A stretch of DNA of 64,000 nucleotides from Gammaproteobacteria bacterium (GCA_018828385.1 JAHJVE010000003.1:124001-188000); one strand, 5' to 3'; shown: positions 16,808 through 26,946, counted from the stretch's first letter. Notes: generated from the letters alone by a model not told the origin. Made by a program: numbers and translations.

Positions 16808-19642
16808 ATGACTACGATGAATAATCTATTCGACAGCACGATGTACTTTGGCGGCAATGCGCCGTTTGTCGAAGAACTGTATGAAAATTACCTGAACAAT
16901 CCGACCGCTGTCCCCGAAGAGTGGCGCGAGTATTTTGACCGTCTTGCGCAAATGCCTGGCTTTGTCGCTCGCGACGTCGCGCATGCGCCGGTAATTTCCG
17001 CTTTTGCTGAACTGGCCAAGGATGGTGGTTTCCGCCCCGCACCAGTAGCTGGTGGTGACAACAAAAAACAATCTGCAGTGGGACAACTGGTCACAGCCTA
17101 TCGTTCGATCGGTACTCGCTGGGCCGACCTTGATCCGCTCAAGCGTCTGCCGCGACCCAAGATTGACGAGTTGGAGCCGTCTTTCTACGGCTTTACCGAT
17201 GCTGATCTGAATCAGTCGTTCAGTGTCGGTTCTCTAAAGGGACTCCCGGAAACCGCCCAGCTCGGCGATATTCTCGAAACCCTCAAGCAAACTTATTGCG
17301 GAACCATTGGTGTCGAGTACATGTACATGTCCGACTACAACGAGAAGCGTTGGTTGCAGGAGCGTCTTGAAAGCGTGCGTTCGCGTCCTGCTTACAACGC
17401 TGATCAGAAGAAACGCCTTCTGGAGCGGTTGACCGCAGCCGAAACCTTGGAGCGCTACCTGCACACCAAGTACGTTGGCCAGAAGCGTTTCTCGCTGGAA
17501 GGCGGCGAATCGTTGATCGTCTCGATGGACGAAGCCATTCGTACCGGTGGCGCGCTAGGTATCGACGAAGTTGTTATCGGCATGGCACACCGTGGCCGCC
17601 TTAACGTGCTGGTCAATACCCTGGGCAAGGCCCCGTCCATGCTGTTTGCCGAATTTGAAGGCAAGAAGAAGAGTGACCTGTCGGCTGGTGATGTAAAGTA
17701 CCACATGGGCTTTTCGTCCGACGTATCTACCCCGGGAGGTCCGTGTCACCTGACGCTGTCCTTCAACCCATCGCACCTTGAAATCGTCAATCCGGTCGTC
17801 GAAGGCTCGGTCTATGCGCGACAGGTTCGTCGTGGCGAAGAGGGCAAATCCAAGGTGTTGCCGGTCATTGTGCACGGCGACTCGGCTGTTGCCGGGCAGG
17901 GCGTTAATCAGGAAATGCTCAATTTTGCCCAGACCCGTGGTTACGGCACAGGCGGTACGCTACATATTGTGGTTAACAACCAGATCGGTTTTACAACAAG
18001 CGATCCGCGCGACTACCGCTCCGGTCACTACTGTACCGACATCTTCAAGATGGCCGACACCCCGATCTTCCACGTCAATGGTGATGATCCGGAAGCGGTC
18101 GCAATGGTGACCCAGATCGCCATCGAATATCGTCAGCAATTCAAGAAGGACGTCGTCGTCGACATCATCTGTTTCCGCAAGCTCGGCCACAATGAACAAG
18201 ACGAGCCTATGGTTACTCAGCCGTTGATGTACAAGATCATTGCCAAACATCCGGGTACCCGCAAGGTCTATGGCGACAAGTTGATTGCCGAGGGGGTGTT
18301 GCCAGCCGATGGCCCGGATCAAATGATTACGGAATACCGTGCTCATCTTGACAAGGGCGAGTTGCTTTACAACCCGGTACTGGCTGGCTACAAGCATCCG
18401 ATGACGATTGACTGGACGCCTTTCCTCGCCAAGTCCTATATCAAGACCTGCGATACGACGGTGCCGGTCGATGAACTGAAGCGTCTTGCCGGGCGTCTGA
18501 CCACCATGCCGGAAGGCTACACGCTGCATTCGCGCGTCAAGAAGATCGTCGAAGATCGCGCTGCGATGGGCGAGGGAAAGCTGGCGGTCGACTGGGGTAT
18601 GGCCGAGAATCTGGCTTACGCATCCCTGCTGGTGTCGGGCTACGGCATCCGCATCTCCGGTGAGGACGTCGGTCGGGGTACTTTCTTCCACCGCCACGCA
18701 GCATTCCACGACCAGAATCGGAGCAGTTGGGACGAGGGTACTTACTATCCGCTGAAAAATCTGCAGGAAAAGCAGGCTGGATTCCAGTGCTACGACTCGG
18801 TGCTGTCAGAAGAAGCGGTATTGGCCTTCGACTATGGTTACGCATCCGCCAACCCCTATGAAATGGTGATTTGGGAAGGCCAGTTCGGCGACTTCGCCAA
18901 TGGTGCGCAAGTGGTGATTGACCAGTTCATTACGTCGGGCGAAGCCAAGTGGGGCCGTGCCTGTGGCCTCGTCATGCTGCTCCCTCACGGATACGAAGGT
19001 CAGGGGCCGGAGCATTCGTCGGCACGCCTGGAGCGCTTCATGAACCAGTGTGCCGAGATGAATATGGAAGTCTGCGTGCCCACGACGGCTGCCCAGGTTT
19101 TCCACATGCTGCGTCGTCAAGCTGTGCGCATGCAGCGCAAGCCACTGATCGTCATGTCTCCCAAGTCGCTGTTGCGTCATAAGGATGCTGCATCGCCGCT
19201 TGAAGATTTGGCTAACGGCGAATTCAAGCGTGTCATTGGTGAAGTCGACAGCCTCGACAACAAGAAGGTCAAGCGTGTCGTGCTGTGCTCAGGCAAGGTT
19301 TATTACGACCTGCTGGCGGCGCGGCGCGAGAAGCAGATCAAGGATATCGCCATTGTTCGCGTTGAACAGTTGTATCCCTTCCCGAGAGTTTCGCTGGGAG
19401 AAGAACTGGCCAAGTATCCGAAGGCCACTGAAATTGTCTGGTGTCAGGAAGAGCCACGCAATCAGGGGGCTTGGTATTGGATTGCTTCGCGTCATCATCT
19501 GGACTCTGAGATCGGCCCCAAGCGCAAGCTGCTGCTGGTTTCTCGTCCGGCTTCCCCGTCGCCAGCGGTTGGTTACCTGGCAAAGCACAACGAGCAACAA
19601 AAGGCACTGGTCGAGTCCGCACTGGGCAAGATCGAGTACTAA
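16808..19642 (+). CDS. sucA: 2-oxoglutarate dehydrogenase E1 component
   Basis: 944 residues from ATG 16808, preceded by GAGGGG at 16796-16801. The N-terminus MNNLFDSTMYFGGNAPFVEELYENYLNNP is the E2-binding segment. MAHRGRLNVLVNTLGK, HGDSAVAGQGVNQEML and NQIGFTTSDPRDYRS form the thiamine-diphosphate site. The C-terminal transketolase-like region has LLPHGYEGQGPEHSSARLERF. It decarboxylates 2-oxoglutarate and transfers the succinyl group to the lipoyl arm of SucB. Confidence 0.97.
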   Translation: MTTMNNLFDSTMYFGGNAPFVEELYENYLNNPTAVPEEWREYFDRLAQMPGFVARDVAHAPVISAFAELAKDGGFRPAPVAGGDNKKQSAVGQLVTAYRSIGTRWADLDPLKRLPRPKIDELEPSFYGFTDADLNQSFSVGSLKGLPETAQLGDILETLKQTYCGTIGVEYMYMSDYNEKRWLQERLESVRSRPAYNADQKKRLLERLTAAETLERYLHTKYVGQKRFSLEGGESLIVSMDEAIRTGGALGIDEVVIGMAHRGRLNVLVNTLGKAPSMLFAEFEGKKKSDLSAGDVKYHMGFSSDVSTPGGPCHLTLSFNPSHLEIVNPVVEGSVYARQVRRGEEGKSKVLPVIVHGDSAVAGQGVNQEMLNFAQTRGYGTGGTLHIVVNNQIGFTTSDPRDYRSGHYCTDIFKMADTPIFHVNGDDPEAVAMVTQIAIEYRQQFKKDVVVDIICFRKLGHNEQDEPMVTQPLMYKIIAKHPGTRKVYGDKLIAEGVLPADGPDQMITEYRAHLDKGELLYNPVLAGYKHPMTIDWTPFLAKSYIKTCDTTVPVDELKRLAGRLTTMPEGYTLHSRVKKIVEDRAAMGEGKLAVDWGMAENLAYASLLVSGYGIRISGEDVGRGTFFHRHAAFHDQNRSSWDEGTYYPLKNLQEKQAGFQCYDSVLSEEAVLAFDYGYASANPYEMVIWEGQFGDFANGAQVVIDQFITSGEAKWGRACGLVMLLPHGYEGQGPEHSSARLERFMNQCAEMNMEVCVPTTAAQVFHMLRRQAVRMQRKPLIVMSPKSLLRHKDAASPLEDLANGEFKRVIGEVDSLDNKKVKRVVLCSGKVYYDLLAARREKQIKDIAIVRVEQLYPFPRVSLGEELAKYPKATEIVWCQEEPRNQGAWYWIASRHHLDSEIGPKRKLLLVSRPASPSPAVGYLAKHNEQQKALVESALGKIEY

Positions 19643-19666
19643 TAACTAAAGCAGAGTGGAGTCATT

Positions 19667-20890
19667 ATGAGCATTATCGAAGTTCAAGTTCCCCAGCTTT
19701 CCGAGTCCGTCGCCGAAGGCACGCTCGCTTCCTGGAAAAAGAAAATTGGCGAGTCTGTTGCTCGCGACGAAATCCTGATCGACATCGAAACCGACAAGGT
19801 CGTTCTCGAAGTTCCGTCGCCGGCTGCTGGCGTTCTGGTTGAAATCATCAAGGCTGATGGCGAGACCGTTGTTTCCGGTGAATTGATCGCCCGCATCGAT
19901 ACCGAGGCCAAGGCTGGCGCTGCTGCTCCGGCGGCTGAAGCGCCGAAGGCTGCTGCCACTGCTGCTCCGGTTGCTGCCGCCGCTGCTCCGGCTGGTACTG
20001 CCAGCCCGTCGGCCCGCAAGATCCTCGACGAAAAGGGCATTGCTGCCGCTGACGTCGCCGGCTCCGGTCGTGGTGGTCGTGTGACCAAGGAAGATGCGGT
20101 TGCTGCTGCGCCGAAGGCTGGCCCGGTCGCTGCTCCCGCTGCTGCCAAGGTTGCCATGCCGACGCCGCCGGTTACCGTTGCCCTGGGTGATCGTACCGAG
20201 CAGCGCGTACCGATGTCCCGTCTGCGCGCTCGAATTGCCGAGCGTCTGCTGCAATCGCAACAGACCAATGCCATTTTGACCACGTTCAACGAAGTGAACA
20301 TGGGTCCGATGATGGCGCTGCGCAAGCAGTACGGCGAAAAGTTCGAAAAGGCCCACGGCGTTCGCCTCGGCTTCATGGGCTTCTTCGTCAAGGCGGCCTG
20401 TGCTGCCTTGCAGAAGTTCCCGATCCTGAACGCTTCGGTTGATGGCAACGACATCGTTTACCACGGCTATATCGACATCGGTATCGCCGTTGGTTCGCCG
20501 CGTGGCCTGGTCGTGCCGATCATCCGCAATGCGGACCAGATGAGCATTGCCGAAATCGAAAAGAAGATTGCCGAATTCGGTGCCAAGGCGAAGGATGGCA
20601 AGCTGACTATTGAAGACCTGACCGGCGGCACGTTCTCGATCTCGAACGGCGGCATCTTCGGTTCGATGATGTCCACCCCGATCATCAACCCGCCGCAATC
20701 TGCGATCCTCGGCATTCATGCCACCAAGGACCGCGCCATGGTTGAGAACGGTCAAGTCGTTGTGCGTCCGATGAACTATCTGGCGATGTCCTACGATCAC
20801 CGCATCATCGACGGCCGCGAAGCCGTCCTCGGTCTGGTGACCATGAAGGAAGCGCTGGAAGATCCGTCCCGCCTGCTGCTCGGCGTCTAA
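19667..20890 (+). CDS. sucB: dihydrolipoamide succinyltransferase (E2 of 2-oxoglutarate dehydrogenase)
   Basis: 407 residues. The lipoyl domain (1-76) carries the modified lysine K44 in [11 protein letters not shown]. An alanine/proline-rich linker (about 80-105) leads to the peripheral-subunit-binding domain ([32 protein letters not shown]). The catalytic domain contains [13 protein letters not shown], with the catalytic histidine. It transfers succinyl to CoA. Spaced 24 bp from sucA with an AGAGTGGAG-like site. Confidence 0.97.
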   Translation: MSIIEVQVPQLSESVAEGTLASWKKKIGESVARDEILIDIETDKVVLEVPSPAAGVLVEIIKADGETVVSGELIARIDTEAKAGAAAPAAEAPKAAATAAPVAAAAAPAGTASPSARKILDEKGIAAADVAGSGRGGRVTKEDAVAAAPKAGPVAAPAAAKVAMPTPPVTVALGDRTEQRVPMSRLRARIAERLLQSQQTNAILTTFNEVNMGPMMALRKQYGEKFEKAHGVRLGFMGFFVKAACAALQKFPILNASVDGNDIVYHGYIDIGIAVGSPRGLVVPIIRNADQMSIAEIEKKIAEFGAKAKDGKLTIEDLTGGTFSISNGGIFGSMMSTPIINPPQSAILGIHATKDRAMVENGQVVVRPMNYLAMSYDHRIIDGREAVLGLVTMKEALEDPSRLLLGV

Positions 20891-20903
20891 TCGACGTTGG
20901 CCG

Positions 20904-20937
20904 GCGCCAGTGTCCCGCAAAGGGCGCTGGCGCTTTT
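20904..20937 (+). terminator. hairpin with T-run between sucB and lpdA
   Basis: GCGCCAGTG (20904-20912) pairs with CGCTGGCGC (20925-20933), with one G-U pair, and an inner CCC/GGG extends it. Four T follow, then GC. It looks like a partial terminator that could set lpdA below sucAB, or allow lpdA its own expression. Confidence 0.6.
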
Positions 20938-20965
20938 GCACATCTGAAATCTGAAAGGTTTACAC

Positions 20966-22390
20966 ATGTCCAAGCAATTTGACGTGCTCGTTATCGGTGG
21001 CGGCCCTGGCGGCTATGTTGCGGCCATTCGCGCTGCCCAGCTCGGCTTCTCCGCCGCCTGCTGCGAATCCAATCCTTATGCCGACCCGAAGGGCGAGCCG
21101 CGCCTCGGCGGAACCTGTCTGAACGTCGGCTGCATTCCTTCCAAGGCCCTGTTGCATACCTCGCACCTCTTTGAAGAGGCAGGTCACAGCTTTGAAGCCC
21201 AGGGCATCAAGGTTGGCAAAGCGACCATCGACGTGCCGGTCATGAAGGGTCGCAAGGACACCATCGTTACCCAGCTGACCTCCGGCATCAAGGGTCTGTT
21301 CAAGAAGAACAAGGTCACCATGCTCAACGGCCACGGTTCCTTTGTCGGCAAGGAAGGCGATCTGTACAAGGTCAAGGTTGGCGCCGACGAAGTGCTGGCC
21401 AAGCAGGTCATCATCGCTACCGGTTCCAAGCCGCGTCACCTGCCGAACGTGCCGGTCGACAACAAGATCGTCATGGATAACGAAGGTGCGCTGAACCAGG
21501 AATCCGTGCCCAAGAAGCTGGCCATCATCGGCGCCGGCGTCATCGGCCTGGAAATGGGTTCGGTCTGGCGTCGCGTCGGTTCCGAAGTCACCATCCTTGA
21601 AGCAATGCCTGACTTTTTGGCTTTTGCCGATCAGGACATCGCCAAGGAAGCGCTCAAGCTGTTCACCAAGCAGGGCCTGAACATCCAGACCGGCGTCAAG
21701 ATTGGCGATATCAAGACGACCAAGAAGGGTGTCTCGATTGCCTATGAAACGAAGGACGGCAAGGCCGAGAAGCTCGACGCCGACCGCCTGATCGTGTCGA
21801 TTGGCCGCATCCCGAACACCGACGGCCTGAATGGCGAAGCGGTTGGTCTCAAGCTGACCGATCGCGGCATGGTTGAAGTCGATGGCCACTGCAAGACCAA
21901 TCTACCGGGCGTCTGGGCGGTCGGCGATGTCGTGCGCGGCCCGATGCTGGCGCACAAGGCCATGGAAGAGGGCGTCATGGTTGCCGAATTGATGGCCGGT
22001 CAGGCTGGCCACTGCAATTTCGACACCATTCCGGGCGTCATCTACACCGCGCCGGAAATCGCCTGGGTCGGCAAGAGCGAACAGCAGCTCAAGGCCGATG
22101 GCGTTGCCTACAAGGTTGGCAAAATCCCGTTCATGGCCAACGGCCGTGCGCTCGGTATGGGTGAGCCGTCCGGTTTCGTCAAGATGCTGGCCTGCGCGCA
22201 AACCGACCGCATCCTCGGCGTCCATATCATCGGTGCCAATGCCTCCGAACTGATTTCCGAAGCCGTTGTGGCGATGGAGTTCGGTGGCGCTTCCGAAGAT
22301 CTGGCCCGTATCTGCCACGCTCACCCGACGCTGTCGGAAGCGGTGCACGAAGCAGCCCTGGCTTGCGACAAGCGTCCGCTGCACTTCTAA
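20966..22390 (+). CDS. lpdA: dihydrolipoyl dehydrogenase (E3)
   Basis: 474 residues. FAD-binding [21 protein letters not shown] at the N-terminus, the redox disulfide in [19 protein letters not shown], the NAD-binding [24 protein letters not shown], and the C-terminal catalytic [15 protein letters not shown] are all intact. It reoxidises dihydrolipoamide for the 2-oxoglutarate complex and possibly other complexes. A strong terminator follows. Confidence 0.97.
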   Translation: MSKQFDVLVIGGGPGGYVAAIRAAQLGFSAACCESNPYADPKGEPRLGGTCLNVGCIPSKALLHTSHLFEEAGHSFEAQGIKVGKATIDVPVMKGRKDTIVTQLTSGIKGLFKKNKVTMLNGHGSFVGKEGDLYKVKVGADEVLAKQVIIATGSKPRHLPNVPVDNKIVMDNEGALNQESVPKKLAIIGAGVIGLEMGSVWRRVGSEVTILEAMPDFLAFADQDIAKEALKLFTKQGLNIQTGVKIGDIKTTKKGVSIAYETKDGKAEKLDADRLIVSIGRIPNTDGLNGEAVGLKLTDRGMVEVDGHCKTNLPGVWAVGDVVRGPMLAHKAMEEGVMVAELMAGQAGHCNFDTIPGVIYTAPEIAWVGKSEQQLKADGVAYKVGKIPFMANGRALGMGEPSGFVKMLACAQTDRILGVHIIGANASELISEAVVAMEFGGASEDLARICHAHPTLSEAVHEAALACDKRPLHF

Positions 22391-22409
22391 GCTGACTCTT
22401 CTTTGCCGG

Positions 22410-22442
22410 AAAGGCGGGTTGCGGCAACGCACCCGCCTTTTT
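22410..22442 (+). terminator. intrinsic terminator after lpdA
   Basis: AAAGGCGGGT (22410-22419) pairs with ACCCGCCTTT (22431-22440), with more T following. It ends the sucAB-lpdA unit 20 bp after the stop. Confidence 0.9.
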
Positions 22443-22484
22443 CTTTGGCAGAATACGTTTTTACCCCAAACCTGATTTACCCCA

Positions 22485-23600
22485 ATGCCCCATAAAAAAT
22501 TGAACGTCGCCGCGCAGGGCATGCTCGACGCCTACAAGAACTTGCTTGATGCCCGTGGCTATATCGCCGATGCCGCCCAGATGACCGCGGCAACGGCCTT
22601 GCAAAGCCTTTATACAAATTTGCTGTTTTTTAAGGTTGACCGTGGGAGTACCTTCAAGCGTCTTTTGTCGCCGCCCAAGCCGCCGAAGGGTGTGTATTTC
22701 TGGGGCGGGGTAGGGCGTGGCAAGAGCTTCCTGATGGATTGCTTTTACGACTCGGTGCCCTATCGGCGCAAGCGTCGAATCCACTTTCACGCCTTCATGC
22801 AGCAGATCCATCACGACCTCGAAAAATACAAGGGCGAACCGGACCCGATGCTGAGGCTGGCCGAGCAGATCGCCAAGGAAGTACGCCTGCTTTGCTTCGA
22901 CGAATTCCACGTATCCGACATCGCCGACGCCATGATTCTCGGTCGTTTGATGGATGGCCTGTTTGCCCAGGGGGTCATCATCGTGATGACGTCCAACTAT
23001 CCGCCCGACATGCTGTATCCGAATGGCCTGCACCGCGAAAGCTTCCTGCCGACCATCGCGCTGCTCAACAAGCATCTTGATGTCTTTGAGGTTGATGCCG
23101 GGACTGACTACCGTTTGCGGGCGCTGGAACAAGTCGAGATTTACCATCACCCGGCCGACGCTACGGCGGAAAAGAAGATGCTCGACTACTTCAAGATGGT
23201 CGCCGGTGAGGATGGCAAGAAGGGCGGCCATATCGAGGTTCTGGGCCGCGACATCGATACCGTGCGGCGCGGCCATGGCGTCATCTGGTTCGATTTTCGC
23301 ACCCTCTGTGGTGGTCCGCGTTCGCAGAACGACTATCTCGAAATCGCCCGCGGCTACCACACCGTGCTTCTCTCGCATGTGCCGAAAATGACTGTGCACC
23401 AGGCCTCGGAGGCGCGTCGCTTTACCTGGCTGGTTGATGTCTTCTACGACCACAAGGTCAAGCTCATCATCACCGCAGACTGCGCCGCTGACGGGCTTTA
23501 CACTGAGGGCACGCAGGCCAGCGAGTTTGCCCGCACGGTGAGCCGGCTCACCGAAATGAATTCCCGGGAGTACCTCGCCTTGCCCCATGCCATGGCCTGA
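22485..23600 (+). CDS. zapE: cell division ATPase ZapE (AFG1-like)
   Basis: 371 residues. Walker A GGVGRGKS occurs in VYFWGGVGRGKSFLMDCFYDSVP, Walker B in LLCFDEFHVSDIADAMIL, sensor-1 in MTSNYPPDMLY, and the C-terminal SEARRFTWLVDVFYDHKVKL block is characteristic. ZapE acts on the Z-ring under low oxygen or stress; mitochondrial AFG1 relatives act in protein quality control. Residues about 44-56 (LLFFKVDRGSTF) are encoded by a dispersed element, in the variable linker before Walker A. It follows lpdA, a common betaproteobacterial arrangement. Confidence 0.9.
   Translation: MPHKKLNVAAQGMLDAYKNLLDARGYIADAAQMTAATALQSLYTNLLFFKVDRGSTFKRLLSPPKPPKGVYFWGGVGRGKSFLMDCFYDSVPYRRKRRIHFHAFMQQIHHDLEKYKGEPDPMLRLAEQIAKEVRLLCFDEFHVSDIADAMILGRLMDGLFAQGVIIVMTSNYPPDMLYPNGLHRESFLPTIALLNKHLDVFEVDAGTDYRLRALEQVEIYHHPADATAEKKMLDYFKMVAGEDGKKGGHIEVLGRDIDTVRRGHGVIWFDFRTLCGGPRSQNDYLEIARGYHTVLLSHVPKMTVHQASEARRFTWLVDVFYDHKVKLIITADCAADGLYTEGTQASEFARTVSRLTEMNSREYLALPHAMA
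22616..22652 (+). repeat. dispersed element, copy 5, inside zapE
   Basis: AAATTTGCTG, TTTTTTAA, then the core GGTTGACCGTGGGAG, plus orientation, within the zapE reading frame with no frame disruption. CC before the core is replaced by AA. Confidence 0.75.
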
Positions 23601-23604
23601 TCCG

Positions 23605-24852
23605 ATGACTGAAACCTTGCTCCCGGCCGATCTGGCCATCGATCTTCGGCAACTGGTGATGACTATCGCCAATACCGTCGATCTGGTCGGCGTCGACGAT
23701 GTCATGCACGGCCGCCGGGTTGGCATGCTGGCCCGCGAGATGGCCATCCGCATGGGATGGAGCGAGGCCGACCAGCTGATTCTTTACGATGCCGGCCTGC
23801 TGCACGATTGCGGCGTGTCATCGACGCGGGTGCACCATCGCCTGGTCGTCGATCTCGAATGGGATGGCGCCCAAGAACACTGCATTCGCGGCGACGAATT
23901 GCTCGCCAATTTTCCGCCGCTGGCCCATCTCGCCCCGATCATCCGTTATCACCACAGTGCCTGGGAATGGCTGGTAACGCAGAGCCTGCCGGGTGATACG
24001 GCGCGTTTCGCCAACCTGATCTATTTGGCCGACCGCATCGATGTCCTGGCTGCGCCCTACCATGCCGACCAGAGTGTGCTGTCGCACGCCGACGAGATTC
24101 GGGCCCGTCTGGCCTCAGCGCGGGGACGCCTGTTTTCGCCCGAACTGGTCGATGCCTTCGAACTGATCTCGCTGGAAGAGGCTTTCTGGCTGGCCTTGCA
24201 GCCGGAATGGGTGCAGCAGTACCAGGTGGACATGGAATCCCATGGCGACCTGAAGATGATCGGCTGGATCGAGTTCAAGCAGTGCGCGACTATTTTCTCG
24301 CGCATCATCGACGCCAAATCGCCCTACACGGAGCAGCATTCGCAAGGCGTTGCACGGCTGTCGCGCCACATCGCCGAACGACTCGGGCTTGATGCCATTA
24401 CCTGCGAGAAAATTGAAGTGGCCGGTTTGCTGCACGACATCGGCAAGCTGCAGATTCCCGACGAGATCATCGAGGGTGAAAGCGCATTGACCGCGCATGA
24501 GTTCGACATCATGAAGAGCCACAGCTACGGGACGCTGCAGGTCCTCAAGCGGTTGCATGCCATTGCCGAAATCGCCCGCTGGGCCTCGCTGCACCACGAA
24601 ACGCCGGATGGCCATGGCTACCCCTTCCATATTGGCGGCGCCGCGCTGCCGATTGAAGCACGCATCATCAATGTCGCCGATATCATTCAGGCGCTGGCGC
24701 AGGACCGTCCTTATCGCAAATCAATGACACCGGACCAGATATTGGCCATCCTTCAGGAACGTGCCGACTTGGGACGCGCCGATCCCGGCATCGTCGGCCT
24801 GGTTGCCGAAGATCTGGCCGAATGCTACCGGGTCGCCGTCTGTCTCGATTGA
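23605..24852 (+). CDS. tandem HD / HD-GYP domain protein, probable c-di-GMP phosphodiesterase
   Basis: About 415 residues. The N-terminal HD-like half has a degenerate motif LLHDCGVSSTRVHH (HD at about 67) and a later YLADRIDVL. The C-terminal half is a classical HD-GYP domain with HDIGKLQIP (277 onwards) and HHETPDGHGYP (330-340), the metal and substrate signature of c-di-GMP-hydrolysing enzymes. There is no membrane segment or receiver domain. ATG 23605 avoids the zapE overlap; ATG 23587 is also in frame. Two HD halves may mean one catalytic and one sensory unit, which is inference. Confidence 0.83.
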   Translation: MTETLLPADLAIDLRQLVMTIANTVDLVGVDDVMHGRRVGMLAREMAIRMGWSEADQLILYDAGLLHDCGVSSTRVHHRLVVDLEWDGAQEHCIRGDELLANFPPLAHLAPIIRYHHSAWEWLVTQSLPGDTARFANLIYLADRIDVLAAPYHADQSVLSHADEIRARLASARGRLFSPELVDAFELISLEEAFWLALQPEWVQQYQVDMESHGDLKMIGWIEFKQCATIFSRIIDAKSPYTEQHSQGVARLSRHIAERLGLDAITCEKIEVAGLLHDIGKLQIPDEIIEGESALTAHEFDIMKSHSYGTLQVLKRLHAIAEIARWASLHHETPDGHGYPFHIGGAALPIEARIINVADIIQALAQDRPYRKSMTPDQILAILQERADLGRADPGIVGLVAEDLAECYRVAVCLD

Positions 24853-24878
24853 CCCTTAACGCTACCGGGAGAACGTCT

Positions 24879-25667
24879 ATGATGCTGCGCACCCTTTGCC
24901 TGCTGGCCTGCCTGTTCAGCACTTCGCTGTGGGCCCAGCAGATGGAAGTCATCGAGCTCAGGAGCAAGAACGTCGATGAGGTGCTGCCGGTTCTGTTGCC
25001 GCTGGTCGAGCCGGGCGGCACGCTGACCGGCATGAACAACCAGCTTTTCCTCAAGGCCTCGCCGCGCAATCGGGCCGATATCAAGCGGGCGCTGGCCGCC
25101 ATCGACAAACCGGCCCGGCGCCTGATTATCCGCGTTTCGCAAAACCGCCAGGCCGAGCAGAATGCGCGCGGCGCCGAGGCAAGCGGTCAGGTCGTCCTCG
25201 GCAGCACCCGGCGTAGCCATGTCGAAGCCAACGTCTGGGATACCAAGAGCGTGCGTGGCGAAAGCGCAGCGCAGATGGTCCAGACCGTCGAAGGCGGCCA
25301 GGCGTATATCCAGGTCGGTCGTTCGCTGCCCCTCCCGATGCGTCAGGTCGTCATTGGCCCGGGCGGCGCGGTGATCAATGAAAACGTGGTTTATCAGGAT
25401 GTCGGTCGCGGCTTTTACGCCGTGCCGCGCGTAAACGGCAACCGGGTCACACTCGACATCAGCCAGCAGGCGGCCAGTCAGGGCGGCTATGGCAGCATCA
25501 ACAACCAGCACCTGTCCACGACGGTTTCCGGGCGGCTTGGCGAATGGATAGAACTCGGCGGCAGCGGTCGGCAGGCATCAGGCAATCAGGGCGGCGCGCT
25601 CACTCTTTCAACCAGCGATGCGCGTGACAATCGCTCAATCTGGCTGATGGTAGACGAAGTCGAGTGA
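24879..25667 (+). CDS. secretin N-domain-like periplasmic protein
   Basis: 262 residues. A signal peptide (LRTLCLLACLFSTSLWAQQ) precedes MEVIELRSKNVDEVLPVLLPLVEPGGTLTGMNNQLFLKASPRNRADIKRALAAIDKPARRLIIRV, which matches the NolW/secretin N-domain found in type II and IV secretins. The rest lacks the secretin beta-barrel and is glycine-rich, with VGRSLPLPMRQVVIG. It may be a stand-alone pilotin-like or accessory factor; no secretion genes are adjacent. GGGAGA lies just upstream. It overlaps the next small gene by 4 bp. Confidence 0.65.
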   Translation: MMLRTLCLLACLFSTSLWAQQMEVIELRSKNVDEVLPVLLPLVEPGGTLTGMNNQLFLKASPRNRADIKRALAAIDKPARRLIIRVSQNRQAEQNARGAEASGQVVLGSTRRSHVEANVWDTKSVRGESAAQMVQTVEGGQAYIQVGRSLPLPMRQVVIGPGGAVINENVVYQDVGRGFYAVPRVNGNRVTLDISQQAASQGGYGSINNQHLSTTVSGRLGEWIELGGSGRQASGNQGGALTLSTSDARDNRSIWLMVDEVE

Positions 25668-25909
25668 GCGATCTGAAACGACATATCGGGCAAAAAGTGG
25701 CGCTGGTCACGGCCGTGTTTTGCGCCCTGCTGGCTTTGCCGGCCTTTGGCCTGTTCATCTGGTTGTGGATGGAGCGCGGGCTGGCCGATACCTGGGTGCC
25801 GAGCGTCCTGGCCTCGGTGGTTTTCCTCGGTGCTTGCGCCGTCGTGCTCTACGTCATCAGCCGGCCGCAACCGCCGTTGCCGGTCGAGGATGTTCAAGCC
25901 GAAGGCTGA
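25664..25909 (+). CDS. small two-helix membrane protein
   Basis: 81 residues starting at the GTG of an overlapping GTGA. Two transmembrane helices are clear: VALVTAVFCALLALPAFGLFIW and WVPSVLASVVFLGACAVVLYVIS. A short acidic/proline tail follows. Co-transcribed with the secretin-N protein. No family recognised. Confidence 0.6.
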   Translation: MSDLKRHIGQKVALVTAVFCALLALPAFGLFIWLWMERGLADTWVPSVLASVVFLGACAVVLYVISRPQPPLPVEDVQAEG

Positions 25910-25911
25910 AT

Positions 25912-26844
25912 TTAGGCAATCAGGTGAGCAATCAAAGTGCCGTCGGCGACGCCGGTGGCCGGTAGCCCCGTCTTTGCCTGAAACTGCTTGAGCAGATTGG
26001 CGCTGGTTTGGCCGAAAATGCCGTCGGCCTTGATCGGGACGCCTTGTTCGGAAAGCCCCAATTGCACGAGCCGGACATCGAGGCCGCGGGCCAGCGGGCT
26101 TTGCAGCGCGATGGTGCGGGTGCCGGGCTGTGGGCCGTCGTAGCAACCGGGTGGCATGGCACGCAGGGTGCTCTGCGAAATCTCGGCGCCGCGGATGACG
26201 AGCGGCAGTTCCAGCCCCCAATAGCCTTGCTTGATCAGGCGCTGGAAAGCCTCCATCCGGTAAGCCGTCTTGCGCAAGTCGCTGCGCGGATGGTTGGTCA
26301 GCCAGGCGCGCCGGGTCGCGACGTAGGCCGCGATCCACTTCTTTTCGCCAAGCGCCGCGAGGCTGCCGGATTGCGCCATGGTGCGGTCGCGCATGGCTTT
26401 CCACGAGCCGTGCACGGTGCTGTCGTAAACCATTGCCGTGCCGAGGGCCGAGGTGATGCCGAGGTTGGCGGCGATGCGCGCGGCTGTCTGCCAATAAACC
26501 TCGTCGAAAAACTGATCCTGGGTTTCGCGCATGATCGGATCGTCAGCCGTGGCGCGGAGCAGGTTGTGCAGGCGCAACTCGTTGTCGAGGCTGAGGTCGA
26601 TGGCTTCGAAACGCGGCAGCCAGGGCGATAGCCGTGGCCCGAAACGGGCGCCATCGTTGGTGCAGTAGCGTTGCAGCAGGTCGAGCAGGTTGCCCGAAGC
26701 CAAGGTCGTTTGCGAGCGCCCGAAAGTGAGGTGGCCGGTGTCGCCGGGAATGACGGTGACGCTGCCGTAATCGCCTAGCACGACGCCGGTTTCGAACAGG
26801 TTGACGATGGATTGCGCCGTTTGCTTCTGAGTCGGGGTCAGCAT
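25912..26844 (-). CDS. chitosanase-like (GH46) protein with C-terminal peptidoglycan-binding domain
   Basis: 310 residues. The first 220 resemble glycoside hydrolase family 46: QTAQSIVNLFETG (candidate catalytic Glu), IPGDTGHLTFGRSQTTLASGNL (candidate catalytic Asp), and a helix-rich body. Residues about 235-305 are a PG_binding_1 domain, SPLARGLDVRLVQLGLSEQGVPIKADGIFGQTSANLLKQFQAKTGLP. There is no signal peptide, which is odd for a wall- or polymer-degrading enzyme; it might leave by lysis, a phage-like route or a type VI system. ATG 26844 is preceded by AAGGAG on the minus strand. Confidence 0.65.
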   Translation of the reverse strand: MLTPTQKQTAQSIVNLFETGVVLGDYGSVTVIPGDTGHLTFGRSQTTLASGNLLDLLQRYCTNDGARFGPRLSPWLPRFEAIDLSLDNELRLHNLLRATADDPIMRETQDQFFDEVYWQTAARIAANLGITSALGTAMVYDSTVHGSWKAMRDRTMAQSGSLAALGEKKWIAAYVATRRAWLTNHPRSDLRKTAYRMEAFQRLIKQGYWGLELPLVIRGAEISQSTLRAMPPGCYDGPQPGTRTIALQSPLARGLDVRLVQLGLSEQGVPIKADGIFGQTSANLLKQFQAKTGLPATGVADGTLIAHLIA

Positions 26845-26946
26845 GGTGATACTCCTTCCGTCCAGATTGGTCGGCTGATCATATTCCAATTCCCCGATCA
26901 GGATAGCACCATGGCATTCCCGTCCCGGCGCCAAACGCCTTTCAGA

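Noticed and set aside
17426-17437. GGTTGACCGCAG inside sucA
   Set aside because: Only nine core bases match and both T-tracts are missing; treated as chance.
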